11,007 nucleotides of DNA from JARRLC01 sp050290865 (GCA_050290865.1 JBNKIW010000070.1:1-11007), one strand, 5' to 3'; counted from the stretch's first letter, positions 1 through 7,204 are shown. Notes: generated from the sequence alone by a model not told the origin. Numbers and translations: made by a program.

Positions 1-783
1 GCGGTCGCCGCGCCAATGGAAAGCTTTAGCGATTTCATCGTCTTGCGGAATACGGGTCTTCATCAGGGGATGATAATCCTCGATATTCTCGATACGTTCC
101 AAACTGCCTACGTCGTTGGTCACGAAATTGGCGAGCGCCGCGTACCGTCTCTGCTCCCGCGGGATTTCATTCACGTCCAAGAGGTTCGCTTTGCTCTCGA
201 TCATGCGGGAAATCCGGTCGACAGCGAAGGCCGAGACGTAATCCGGCCGGAACGGCACGATGACCTTCGTTGCGATCGCCAATGCGGCTTGCGTCGCGAA
301 TGACAGCCCCGGCGGGCAATCGAAAATCACCACGGGGTAGTGCCGCTTCAACGTGCGCAGCATTCTGCTGAGGCGGGTAATCACCTCCTGCTCGGCTTGT
401 AGGAGGGTGCGCGTCGTCCCCGCAAGGCGATGGAGCAATTCGTGCTCGATATCCTCCAATTCCACCGAGCCGGGAATGAGCGAGATTTGCGGCTGCAAAT
501 TCGCTCCCGCAACGTCGCCGACCTCGTGAAAGAGATAGTGCTTGAACTCGATGGCCTGGTGATCGAAGCGATCGCCAAAATAGTCGGCAATGGTCTGGCT
601 CTTGTTCCTCGCCAGCGACCAGTTCTGCCCGCCGAACAGGATCAGCGACGCATTGCACTGAGCGTCCAGATCGACGACCAGGACGCGCTGCTTGCCCCAC
701 ACGGCGAGGCCATAAGCGATCATGGTCGTGATCGTGGACTTCCCGACACCGCCCTTACGATTGGCAATTGCAAGTATATTCAT
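1..783 (-). CDS. ParA/MinD-family P-loop ATPase, partial (C-terminus beyond left edge)
   Basis: The minus-strand frame is open from ATG at 783 to the window edge, giving 261 residues without a stop. The protein opens with MNILAIANRKGGVGKST, the deviant Walker A motif (KGGVGKST, residues 10-17) with the signature lysine of ParA/MinD/Soj ATPases. The Walker A' motif VVDLDAQ follows at residues 36-42, and the Walker B-like strand VVIFDCPPG at 151-159 with D155. Family members bind ATP as sandwich dimers and position cargo such as plasmids, chromosomes or protein clusters through non-specific DNA or membrane binding. No helix-turn-helix precedes the P-loop, so this is the short ParA type without an autorepressor domain. 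No ParB is visible, but it could lie beyond the left edge, so a partition role is not proven. No good Shine-Dalgarno precedes the ATG. The start is chosen because the first beta strand and P-loop begin directly after it. An orphan ParA is the main alternative. Confidence 0.93.
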   Translation of the reverse strand, partial: MNILAIANRKGGVGKSTITTMIAYGLAVWGKQRVLVVDLDAQCNASLILFGGQNWSLARNKSQTIADYFGDRFDHQAIEFKHYLFHEVGDVAGANLQPQISLIPGSVELEDIEHELLHRLAGTTRTLLQAEQEVITRLSRMLRTLKRHYPVVIFDCPPGLSFATQAALAIATKVIVPFRPDYVSAFAVDRISRMIESKANLLDVNEIPREQRRYAALANFVTNDVGSLERIENIEDYHPLMKTRIPQDDEIAKAFHWRGDR

Positions 784-803
784 GCGAGTGCAACCAATAT
801 TCT

Positions 804-861
804 ACAACCACTGATGTTGTTTAGCTCGCACCAAGCATGTAAAAATTGTTGCGACTGTCAA
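804..861 (-). promoter_or_regulatory. Candidate promoter and operator of the ParA-family gene
   Basis: On the minus strand a perfect TTGACA (-35 type) lies at 861-856. It is followed by an A/T-rich stretch around 838-850; no good -10 box sits at the usual distance. Closer to the gene, 804-820 forms an imperfect 17-bp palindrome (ACAAC, 7 bases, GTTGT; 6 of 8 base pairs match), centred about 29 bases before the start codon. A TAGAAT hexamer overlaps its gene-proximal side. A palindrome beside a ParA promoter would fit autoregulation, but this is inferred from position only. Confidence 0.35.
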
Positions 862-1060
862 TGCTGCATGCGTTCAGCTTCGCGCCGAGCGCCGTTGGGA
901 ACATCGCGGAGCGGTGTGGCGTGGCGTTCCCAGAGCGCCGGCGCCGGTTCACCCACTTGCGTGCCGTTGATATGGCGGACTGCCCTCTTGTTACATCCAT
1001 CGTGCCCCGTACCGCGACCGCGTGAGAACGCCGGACAATCCGCTCTTGTCGAGGCAACCT

Positions 1061-2476
1061 TTACGCGCGCGCGGGGGTATAAACAACGCCGGGCAGCGAA
1101 GACTTCGTCCGCGCGTCCCTCCCGAGCCTCTGGCGGGCCGCCTGCACGAGATCGGAGACCTTGCGCCGCGCTTCGTCATCACCGGGGTCAAGCACCGCGC
1201 CATCCCAGCCCACGACACGCAAATCCGTCCCACCAGTCTGGTCTGGGGCGTAGGAAGTCTCGATGGCGTCCAAAACCGATAGCAGGTTTCGAGGGGCGTG
1301 AGAGGTATCGCGCCTGTCAACCTGGACTTTCTCTCCAAGCCGCAGCAGGGCGGAAATGTGTATCATTTCGCCGATGGGGTGGGCATGCCTGTCCCGCCCC
1401 ACCTCCGTTTCGAAGAGGCCGAGCGAAGTGACGGGCTGGTTGGCGATGGAGCGGTAGGCCTTGCGAAAGAACTTGTAAACCCCGTGCCGCGCTTCGTGCT
1501 GGGATGCGAGAGCACAGTCCGGGTTCAAAGCCCGCTGGAGCCCGAGGGCGCAGGGAAAGCTTGGAAAAAAGTGCTGGACGCGGCGCAGCATCCAGTCCAG
1601 GGCAATATCGTCGAGCGCTAGTTGCTGCTGTTGCTGACGTGCCTCCGGAAGGATATAGCCGCCGCCGACGTCCGAGTGGGCGCCGGGGAACCATACCTGT
1701 TCGGTGGAGGAGGCGAACTGCTCGAATTTGGGCCGCCGCCAGACCGTACCCTCGAACGGCTTGCGATGTTCATCGATTGCAATGGCGTGTAAGTTCAACC
1801 AGGTAATACGGGACAGACACACATCGTGGAACTCGTAGCGCGCGCGGTTGGCGCGGCAGAACATCTTCAGAGGTACACCAAGGGCACCGACGGTATCGAA
1901 AACCCCGACGCAACTGATTAAAGTCTGGTCTTGGGGATGGGTGTACTTGGCCAGATCGGCTTTCACGGCGTGCAAGCGATCTCCCGGCACTGCACGGTAA
2001 AACCGCCATGCTTCCTCGTCGAACTCGCGAGAGCAATTCTCTGGCTTCAGCAAACCCGACGCGGAAATAAAGCCAACAAGCGAGCGCGCGGTAAAGGCGC
2101 CGCGCGAGAAACCGAACACGAAAACCTGGTCACCCGGCTGGTAGTGGCCTGACAAGAAGCGATAGGCACGGCGAACATTCCGTGCCAGTCCCCAACCCAG
2201 CCCCCCACCGCGGAGACGATCCAGCGCCCCCGTTCCGACTCCGCGCTCGTAAAACACGACGTGCTCCACATTGTCCGGTGTAAAGCCTCGCGTCAGCCGG
2301 AATGTTTCCTGTCCCTGTCCCTGCCCCGCTACCAACGGTAGAACCGGGAGAAACGGCGTCGAACTCGCCGCCAGACTCTTTGCAATGATATCTTCTAGTC
2401 GGACGATGTTGCTGTCCGTTGCTGCCAGGTCCCGATCATTCCATGTGCCGTCGAGAAGAAGTATGATCCGTTTCAT
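1061..2476 (-). CDS. DUF2235 alpha/beta-hydrolase (T6SS Tle1-like phospholipase family)
   Basis: This complete 471-residue protein begins MKRIILLLDGTWND, the usual opening of DUF2235 proteins. The serine-hydrolase nucleophile motif is FGFSRGAFTAR (residues 121-131, nucleophile S124). The likely acid residue is D194 in CVGVFDTVGALG, and the likely histidine is H267 in VWFPGAHSDVGGGY, so the catalytic triad looks intact. DUF2235 includes the Tle1 family of type VI secretion phospholipases as well as many uncharacterised stand-alone hydrolases. No signal peptide, transmembrane segment, VgrG, PAAR, Hcp or immunity-like gene is visible here, so a secreted-effector role is only a possibility and the substrate is unknown. 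A short glutamine run (281-285) follows the histidine motif, probably in a loop. The ATG at 2476 matches the family N-terminus, although its upstream sequence is C-rich without a clear Shine-Dalgarno. The gene is divergent from the dehydrogenase at 2724 and in the same direction as the ParA gene, 277 bases away. Confidence 0.9.
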   Translation of the reverse strand: MKRIILLLDGTWNDRDLAATDSNIVRLEDIIAKSLAASSTPFLPVLPLVAGQGQGQETFRLTRGFTPDNVEHVVFYERGVGTGALDRLRGGGLGWGLARNVRRAYRFLSGHYQPGDQVFVFGFSRGAFTARSLVGFISASGLLKPENCSREFDEEAWRFYRAVPGDRLHAVKADLAKYTHPQDQTLISCVGVFDTVGALGVPLKMFCRANRARYEFHDVCLSRITWLNLHAIAIDEHRKPFEGTVWRRPKFEQFASSTEQVWFPGAHSDVGGGYILPEARQQQQQLALDDIALDWMLRRVQHFFPSFPCALGLQRALNPDCALASQHEARHGVYKFFRKAYRSIANQPVTSLGLFETEVGRDRHAHPIGEMIHISALLRLGEKVQVDRRDTSHAPRNLLSVLDAIETSYAPDQTGGTDLRVVGWDGAVLDPGDDEARRKVSDLVQAARQRLGRDARTKSSLPGVVYTPARA

Positions 2477-2723
2477 GGGGGGTTCCGGTGATCAAGGGAC
2501 CAACGAATAAGCCTCCGTGAGACATTGTGCAGGTGCGGAGATTGTGGAGGCAGGGAGACTGTACTCCACGGCCGTCGTCAAAGCGTGAATGTGAAATGTT
2601 GCATGGGAACTGATCCGGCTTTTGCTGAGCGCGGGCTTCCCAGAATTGAAAACGGGACGCCTTTCCATCCTGCCAGCGCCACCACGCTATCAACATTGCG
2701 ACGCCGAAACGGAGGCTGAACTC
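2477..2723. other. Divergent intergenic region between DUF2235 and dehydrogenase genes
   Basis: These 247 bases must hold the promoters of both the minus-strand DUF2235 gene and the plus-strand dehydrogenase. I see a Shine-Dalgarno-like GGAGG at 2711-2715, eight bases before the dehydrogenase ATG. I see no convincing -35/-10 pair, terminator or conserved small gene. Open frames crossing the region lack recognisable motifs. Confidence 0.4.
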
Positions 2724-3719
2724 ATGAAAGCCATGGTCCTCGACGCGCCTCACCAGCCGTTGCGCTTCGACACGGACAGACCTCAGCCGATGCCCGGCGC
2801 CGGCGAGGTTTTGATCCGCGTCCATGCCTGCGGCGTCTGCCGCACCGATCTGCATGTCGTTGATGGCGAACTCCCCCGGCCAAGTGAAGACCATCGAGCC
2901 GCTGATCACCGGCCACGAGATCGTGGGGACGGTCGAAGCCGTGGGGCCGAATGTCGAGCGCATCCAGCCGAGCGAGCGCGTCGGCGTGCCCTGGCTGGGC
3001 TGGACCTGCGGTGAATGCAGCTATTGCCGGAACGGCCAGGAGAACCTTTGCGCGCGGGCGCGCTTCACCGGCTATCAGATCGATGGCGGCTATGCCGAAT
3101 ATGCGGTAGCACACGAGCATTACTGCTTCGCCATTCCGCCCGCCTTCAGCGACGAGCAGGCAGCGCCGCTGCTGTGCGCCGGACTGATCGGCTATCGAGC
3201 GCTGCGCTTGGCGGGTGAGGGGAGACACCTCGGCCTCTACGGCTTCGGCGCCGCCGCGCATATCGCCATCCAGGTCGCGCGCCACCGCGGACAGGAGGTG
3301 TACGCCTTCACTAGGCCAAGCGACGTGGCCGGTCAGGCGTTCGCGCGCAGCCTCGGCGCGGTGTGGGCGGGCGGATCGGACGCGGCGCCGCCGGACGAAC
3401 TCGACGCCGCCATCATCTTTGCACCTGTCGGCGCACTGGTCCCGGCCGCGCTCGCCGCAACGGGGAAAGGCGGGACGGTCGTGTGCGCGGGTATCCACAT
3501 GAGCGACATTCCGGCTTCCCCTACCGGCTCTTGTGGGAGGAGCGCAAGCTGTGCTCGGTGGCCAATCTCACCCGCCGCGACGGCGAGGAGTTCATGGCGG
3601 TGGCAGCGCAAATCCCGGTGCGCACCACGACGGTGGCATTTCCGCTGGCGGAGGCCAACGACGCGCTGGCAGCCCTGCGCGAAGGTCGTATTGAGGGGGC
3701 TGCCGTGCTGATTCCGTAA
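2724..3719 (+). pseudogene. Zinc-dependent alcohol dehydrogenase, disrupted by two compensating frameshifts
   Basis: A medium-chain zinc alcohol dehydrogenase is readable across two frames. The first frame runs from ATG 2724 (GGAGG at 2711-2715) to a C5 run at 2873-2877, after which homology continues one base later. Near the GG at 3513-3514 the homology returns to the first frame and ends at TAA 3717-3719. Removing one C and adding one G restores an uninterrupted 331-residue protein of normal family length. The restored protein has catalytic-zinc ligands C39 and H64-E65 (GHE), four structural-zinc cysteines C95, C98, C101 and C109 (CGECSYC then ENLC), and a nucleotide-binding GLYGFGAAAH near 170-179. 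Such enzymes interconvert alcohols and aldehydes with NAD(P). As written, translation from 2724 stops at 3012-3014 after 96 residues, so the gene is dead unless the indels are sequencing errors. Homopolymer positions and the absence of any other damage make errors quite possible. Substrate is unknown. Confidence 0.88.
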
Positions 3720-3742
3720 CGGAACTCCCCGCAACGCGCCGG

Positions 3743-3767
3743 ATGAGCGGTTCAATTACCGCTTCAT
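3743..3767. terminator. Hairpin between convergent genes, possible terminator
   Basis: ATGAGCGGT (3743-3751) pairs with ACCGC-T-TCAT (3758-3767) across a six-base loop, giving a 9-bp stem with one bulged T. It begins 24 bases after the dehydrogenase stop, between that gene and the convergent WD40 gene. No run of T follows on either strand, so an intrinsic terminator role is uncertain. Confidence 0.3.
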
Positions 3768-3942
3768 CATCGCTCTAAGTTCCGCAAGGCACCCTTCAGG
3801 TCGGCAGTCGCAACAAAGGAGACATAGAGCCATTCTTTCGTTCTGGCCCACTCTCGCGGCTTGAAAGCAGGGCCGCAGCGGCGGAAAAGAGGTTATTTTG
3901 CGACGCTGATGCGGCGTGCAACGTCCTCCATCATCAGGCATC
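3768..3942. other. Gene-free stretch downstream of both convergent genes
   Basis: Beyond the hairpin, the rest of the gap between the dehydrogenase and WD40 genes holds no gene or repeat that I recognise. Frames running through it on the minus strand are extensions of shadow frames from the WD40 repeat region. Confidence 0.3.
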
Positions 3943-5235
3943 TCATTCCGTTGGCAAAGGCAGCTTTTCGCCGCGGTCCTTTGCCGCGAGCCAGTCGCGC
4001 CAGGCTTCGGTGCGATAGGGCCAGAGCGGTTTCCATTTGCTGGGTTGCGCTCCGGCTTCGAGGCCCGCCCCTGTGATGCACCAACGCGGTGGCTCAGGTT
4101 GCAGGAAGAAGTCCTTACGCTGCTGCTGAGTGAGGCAACGCGGGGCAATTTTCTTGGCTTCATCGACCAGCTTGGGCAAGCGGAGCGGAGCCGCCCACAG
4201 CCGCGCCGTGTTGTCATCGGAGCCGGTGAGGAGGCGCGATCCGTCCGGCGAGAACGCGACGCTATTGACGTAGCTGGTATGACCCTCGAGGCGTCTGAGC
4301 TCCTGGCTCGTGGCCGCATCCCACAGCCGCGCCGTGCTATCCGAGGAACTGGTGAGGAGGCGCGACCCGTCCGGCGAGAAGGCGACGCTCTCGACGGCGC
4401 CGCCATGGCCCTCGAGGCATCTGAGTTCCTTGCCCGTGGCCGCATCCCACAGCCGCGCCGTGTTATCCCAGGAGCCGGTGAGGAGGCGCGACCCGTCCGG
4501 CGAGAACGCGACGCTCTGGACGGCGCTGGTATGGCCAGAAATGACACTTCGTTCCAGTCGGGCTGCAAGAGCTTGATTTAAAGCTAACTCTGGTTCCGGT
4601 TCATGGGAACGATTCGACAATTGTTGACCATCGGGCCCGACGGCTTCATCCGGAAGACCTTCGAGTGCGAGCAGCATTGCCGTTCCGGGATCGCTCCGAG
4701 CTCCGACGAGATGTTGTCTACTCAAGTCAGATAAGAACTGGGATTGCGTGGTTAGCGCCGTGTCGCGTTCAGCGGTGGCAGTCTTCTGCTGCTCCAATGC
4801 ATACCAGCCGAAGCCGCCCGCAATGACCGCAAGAATGATCGATGCGATCAGTCCGATGGCCGTCCGCCGGCTGGTGCGCCGTGCTGCCAGCGCGACTTCC
4901 TGCGCAGCCCGAGCGGTTTCCTCTGCCGCGGCCTCGCGCTCCTTGGCGGCTTTCAGTTCGGCCTGGCGCAAGCGATCCTCGCGTTCGCGTTCGATCGCGT
5001 CAACCTCAGCGCAAGCACCGACATAGGCCGGAACGGGGCTTGCTGAGTTCGCCATGCCGGGGCCAAACTCATCATCGGCCAAGAGTTCCTGCGCGAACGC
5101 CAGTCGCCCGCCACGACGCGCCAACAGGTCGTCTTTACGCTCCGATCGCTCCCAGTCCGTTGCCTCCGTCTCGAGCATCTGCGCCTGGATATAGCGGTCG
5201 CGGCGCTCATAGATGAGCTGGCCGAGCGGAGGCAC
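3943..5235 (-). CDS. WD40-repeat membrane protein, C-terminal remnant of an nSTAND-type NTPase
   Basis: The 430-residue frame starts at GTG 5235 and ends at TGA 3945-3943. In order it contains a segment like the region after the NTPase in nSTAND/WD40 proteins (residues 5-60, including LIYERRDRYIQAQ), a charged, alanine-rich probable coiled coil (about 79-118), one transmembrane helix (about 125-146, GLIASIILAVIAGGFGWYAL), a linker, and three WD40 repeats at about 234-265, 276-307 and 318-349. Each repeat carries SVAFSPDGSRLLT and NTARLW-type signatures. The tail is rich in W and P, typical of this family. Full-length relatives have a caspase-like or other effector domain and a P-loop NTPase before this point, and usually more WD40 blades. 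Both are missing. Coding homology continues upstream of the GTG (SHEALLR) without a start, so the gene is truncated rather than naturally short. Three blades alone would not make a usual seven-blade propeller. It is probably non-functional or only a scaffold fragment. Confidence 0.8.
   Translation of the reverse strand: MPPLGQLIYERRDRYIQAQMLETEATDWERSERKDDLLARRGGRLAFAQELLADDEFGPGMANSASPVPAYVGACAEVDAIEREREDRLRQAELKAAKEREAAAEETARAAQEVALAARRTSRRTAIGLIASIILAVIAGGFGWYALEQQKTATAERDTALTTQSQFLSDLSRQHLVGARSDPGTAMLLALEGLPDEAVGPDGQQLSNRSHEPEPELALNQALAARLERSVISGHTSAVQSVAFSPDGSRLLTGSWDNTARLWDAATGKELRCLEGHGGAVESVAFSPDGSRLLTSSSDSTARLWDAATSQELRRLEGHTSYVNSVAFSPDGSRLLTGSDDNTARLWAAPLRLPKLVDEAKKIAPRCLTQQQRKDFFLQPEPPRWCITGAGLEAGAQPSKWKPLWPYRTEAWRDWLAAKDRGEKLPLPTE
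4196..4535 (-). repeat. Three near-identical 126-bp tandem repeats encoding WD40 blades
   Basis: The sequence CACAGCCGCGCCGTG recurs at 4196, 4322 and 4448, exactly 126 bases (42 codons) apart. Most of each unit is conserved at DNA level, including a shared GGTGAGGAGGCGCGA block. The third copy loses similarity after about 4535. Such DNA-level identity suggests recent duplication or gene conversion of blades, and makes the array prone to gain or loss of units. Confidence 0.85.
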
Positions 5236-5301
5236 ACGCAGAAGCGCCTCATGCGAGGCTTCGGAAATGTCCCACCAAAGCGCTCGCCATTGAGCGGTTC
5301 T
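5236..5301 (-). pseudogene. Decayed upstream coding remnant of the nSTAND/WD40 gene
   Basis: The frame of the WD40 gene stays open upstream of its GTG to a TAA at 5304-5302. It reads LWWDISEASHEALLRV just before the annotated start. SHEALLR is the conserved motif that follows the NTPase domain in nSTAND proteins. No start codon with a ribosome-binding site is present, and beyond the TAA I see no further homology. The break between remnant and foreign sequence is therefore near 5290-5305, only about 70 bases from the end of the Fic gene. Confidence 0.6.
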
Positions 5302-5371
5302 TTACGGGGGCAGGGGAGGGGTGTTTGGCTTTTCCAGCTCGCCCCGTGTACACCTTCGCGTTCAGATGGGA

Positions 5372-6919
5372 TCACGCCCAATCTGCAAAAGCCGCCGCGT
5401 AAGACCGCTCCACCTGGACAACCTCCTCATCGGTGAGGGCGGCGAATTCCCGGCTGCGGGCGCGCTTCGAGAGGACGCCATTGTTCTGGTGCAAAAAATG
5501 GAAGAGCAGGTCGATCGACCGGTGCGGCATATCGACGATGCGCTCCAACTCCGCCGCGAAGCGATCGAAACGCCGAAGAAAATTGGTCTCCTGAGGTAAG
5601 TCCTCTTCGATGGTCTTGCGGACGCATCCGAACAGGAACTCGGCGTGCGGCGTAGCGTCGAAATAGCGGTAGTAATCCGCCGTCTCGTTCAAGACGCGGA
5701 CATTCCCTTGTTCCGTGGGCTGCCACTCAATCAATGGTAGGAGGCGCCGCGAATAATCCTCCAAGACACGTCTATAATGCGCGATCTCCGCCAGGATCGC
5801 AGCGGACACTGGGAAGGCGACGCCCGGCGGATTGAACCCGCGCTGGGCAAGCACATGGTGGATCAGATAGCGATGAAGCCGCCCATTGCCGTCCTCGAAG
5901 GGATGAGCGTAGACAAAGCCAAAGGCCAGCACTGCTGCCGCTATCACCGCGTCGAGCTGCGATGCGATGGTTTGGTCGAACGCAATCATGCCGTCGATGA
6001 GGGAAGGAAGGTCTTCGTGCCGTGCATCGATGTGATCGGGGATTGGCATGCGGGAGACGCGGTCATGCTCGCCGATGAAGCCTCCCTCGGTGCGTAAGCC
6101 GAGCCGCACAAAACGCGCATCGCCTATGACGAGCTTCTGCAAGCGGAGAAATTCGTCCAAGTCGAGAGGGTGCTGCCCGGCTTCGCCGATGGCGCGCCCC
6201 CAGCGCTGGATGCGGTCCTGAGACGGCTTTTCGCCTTCGATGGCGAAGGAGGAACGCGAGTCTTTCAGCAAGAGGAAAGCCGCTGTGCGGGCGAGAAGAT
6301 CGCGAGGCACCGTATCAACGATTTTCCGCGCGCGCCCGGATAGGTCCATGGCAATGAAACCGTCGAGCGTCTGTGTGCGAAACACCAAGGGGCAAAAGGC
6401 CGCCGTGCCCGGCAGATTGTTGCGCACACGCTGGCGCTTTACCGTGTGTCCGGCGATGGCGTATTGCTGGGAAGGGTCGACGATATCGGCATAGGAGCCC
6501 GGTCTCGCGTCCGGGAGGTCGAGCGTTTCGCCGATCAACCATTCATAGAGAAACCAGACGCGGCGCGCATAGCTGCCTGCGGGCTTGGAGCGCACCGCCT
6601 GCTCGATCGCAGCAGGGCCTGCAGCGGCAAAGAGCTTCTTGAGCACGCCAAGATCCACCCCCTCGTGCTTCAGCGCGAAGGTGAGATGCCCCTCAAGCGT
6701 TGGGGCGGGCGCATGGCGCGGAGAAAGGATCTGCCATCCGCCTTCGCGGATGATCTTGTGCTTTTCGCCGATGGCGGCAAGGGTGCGGGGGAGGGGAGCA
6801 CGCAGGCCATAGGCATCGATCAGGGCCGCGTAGCCTGCCGGCGTGGCCCGCACTGGCAGGCGCTGATCATGAAAAACGGTTGCTGCCTCTGAAAAACGGA
6901 TGCTCGGTGCTCTCGGCAT
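5372..6919 (-). CDS. Fic-domain protein AMP-transferase, class II (autoinhibited)
   Basis: This 515-residue protein carries the complete Fic core HPFEDGNGRLHR (residues 339-350), matching HxFx(D/E)GNGRxxR, with catalytic H339. Fic enzymes usually transfer AMP from ATP to a hydroxyl side chain of a target protein. Upstream, SFAIEG (S224-G229) matches the inhibitory motif (S/T)xxxE(G/N). E228 would contact the second arginine of the core, so the enzyme should be self-inhibited and is a class II Fic. GGFIGEHDR (279-287) fits the flap that holds the target. The first 200 residues form an N-terminal region seen in long proteobacterial Fic proteins. The last 130 are helical and may be a DNA- or protein-binding tail. 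Target and partner are unknown, and no FicA-type antitoxin gene is adjacent. From memory, relatives begin near residue 20 (LPVRATPAGYAAL). Here the first 17 codons lie in the TGAAAAA box array, so the start codon seems to be supplied by insertion-sequence DNA. GTG at residue 23 is an alternative start. Confidence 0.92.
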   Translation of the reverse strand: MPRAPSIRFSEAATVFHDQRLPVRATPAGYAALIDAYGLRAPLPRTLAAIGEKHKIIREGGWQILSPRHAPAPTLEGHLTFALKHEGVDLGVLKKLFAAAGPAAIEQAVRSKPAGSYARRVWFLYEWLIGETLDLPDARPGSYADIVDPSQQYAIAGHTVKRQRVRNNLPGTAAFCPLVFRTQTLDGFIAMDLSGRARKIVDTVPRDLLARTAAFLLLKDSRSSFAIEGEKPSQDRIQRWGRAIGEAGQHPLDLDEFLRLQKLVIGDARFVRLGLRTEGGFIGEHDRVSRMPIPDHIDARHEDLPSLIDGMIAFDQTIASQLDAVIAAAVLAFGFVYAHPFEDGNGRLHRYLIHHVLAQRGFNPPGVAFPVSAAILAEIAHYRRVLEDYSRRLLPLIEWQPTEQGNVRVLNETADYYRYFDATPHAEFLFGCVRKTIEEDLPQETNFLRRFDRFAAELERIVDMPHRSIDLLFHFLHQNNGVLSKRARSREFAALTDEEVVQVERSYAAAFADWA

Positions 6920-6994
6920 GAAAAATCCGGTCTTCCCGTGAAAAATAGCTGAACATTGACCTTATCGTGAAAAATGAGTGCGCGCCATGAAAAC
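6870..6994 (+). repeat. Six TGAAAAA boxes with 49-bp period, probable IS21-type element end
   Basis: TGAAAAA (last copy TGAAAAC) occurs in one orientation at 6870, 6890, 6919, 6939, 6968 and 6988. The spacings are 20, 29, 20, 29 and 20 bases, that is, three units of 49 bp with two boxes each; sequence between the boxes is not conserved. Multiple spaced transposase-binding repeats at the termini are known for the IS21 family, which makes this the best explanation. No IstA or IstB coding sequence is present on either side, so it would be a solitary end. Alternatives are a replication iteron array or a regulator-binding array. Confidence 0.5.
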
Positions 6995-7119
6995 CGTGTG
7001 ATTTTTGCAGGCTCCGGGATCAACGCTGATTTTCCTGCCCAGCGCCTGTTCCACCAAACCGAGCCAGCCGGCCATGCCACCGCGTTGCCGCGTGACCCGG
7101 CAAAGGCGCAGTCGGTATG

Positions 7120-7134
7120 ACCCCGCGGCGGGGT
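7120..7134. repeat. GC-rich palindrome ACCCCGC-G-GCGGGGT
   Basis: A perfect 7-bp inverted repeat surrounds one central base. It lies between the box array and gmd and is not followed by a T run, so it is unlikely to be an intrinsic terminator. It may be a protein-binding site or a chance product of high GC content. Confidence 0.35.
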
Positions 7135-7204
7135 GGACGGGAAGGACCGACCGGTGCTATGCATGAACGCACTGGGCTAGGAGAAGTGTTGAAGGAGCAG
7201 ATGC

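Noticed and set aside
430..1431. 333-codon plus-strand open frame across the ParA gene start and DUF2235 gene end
   Set aside because: It is antisense to two genes with clear motifs and has low-complexity R/A/P/S composition.
2824..3711. Independent dehydrogenase gene starting at ATG 2824
   Set aside because: Its first residues are out-of-frame reading of the true N-terminus at 2724, which holds catalytic C39; the frame matches the family only after about 2878.
4196..4535. Tandem repeats as a non-coding satellite or origin
   Set aside because: The period is an exact multiple of three and each unit encodes a canonical WD40 blade in one open frame.
3756..4568. Long minus-strand open frame of 270 codons with repeated SRASRSRRTGRASSP-like segments
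   Set aside because: It is an out-of-frame shadow of the WD40 repeat DNA; its apparent repeats simply mirror the 126-bp units.
5306..5321. G-rich run (GGGGG-CA-GGGG-A-GGGG) as a G-quadruplex
   Set aside because: Only three runs of three or more G occur close together; the next has two, so a standard four-run motif is not met.
6870..6994. CRISPR array
   Set aside because: The repeated unit is only 7 bases, spacing alternates 20 and 29, and there are no cas genes or long identical repeats.
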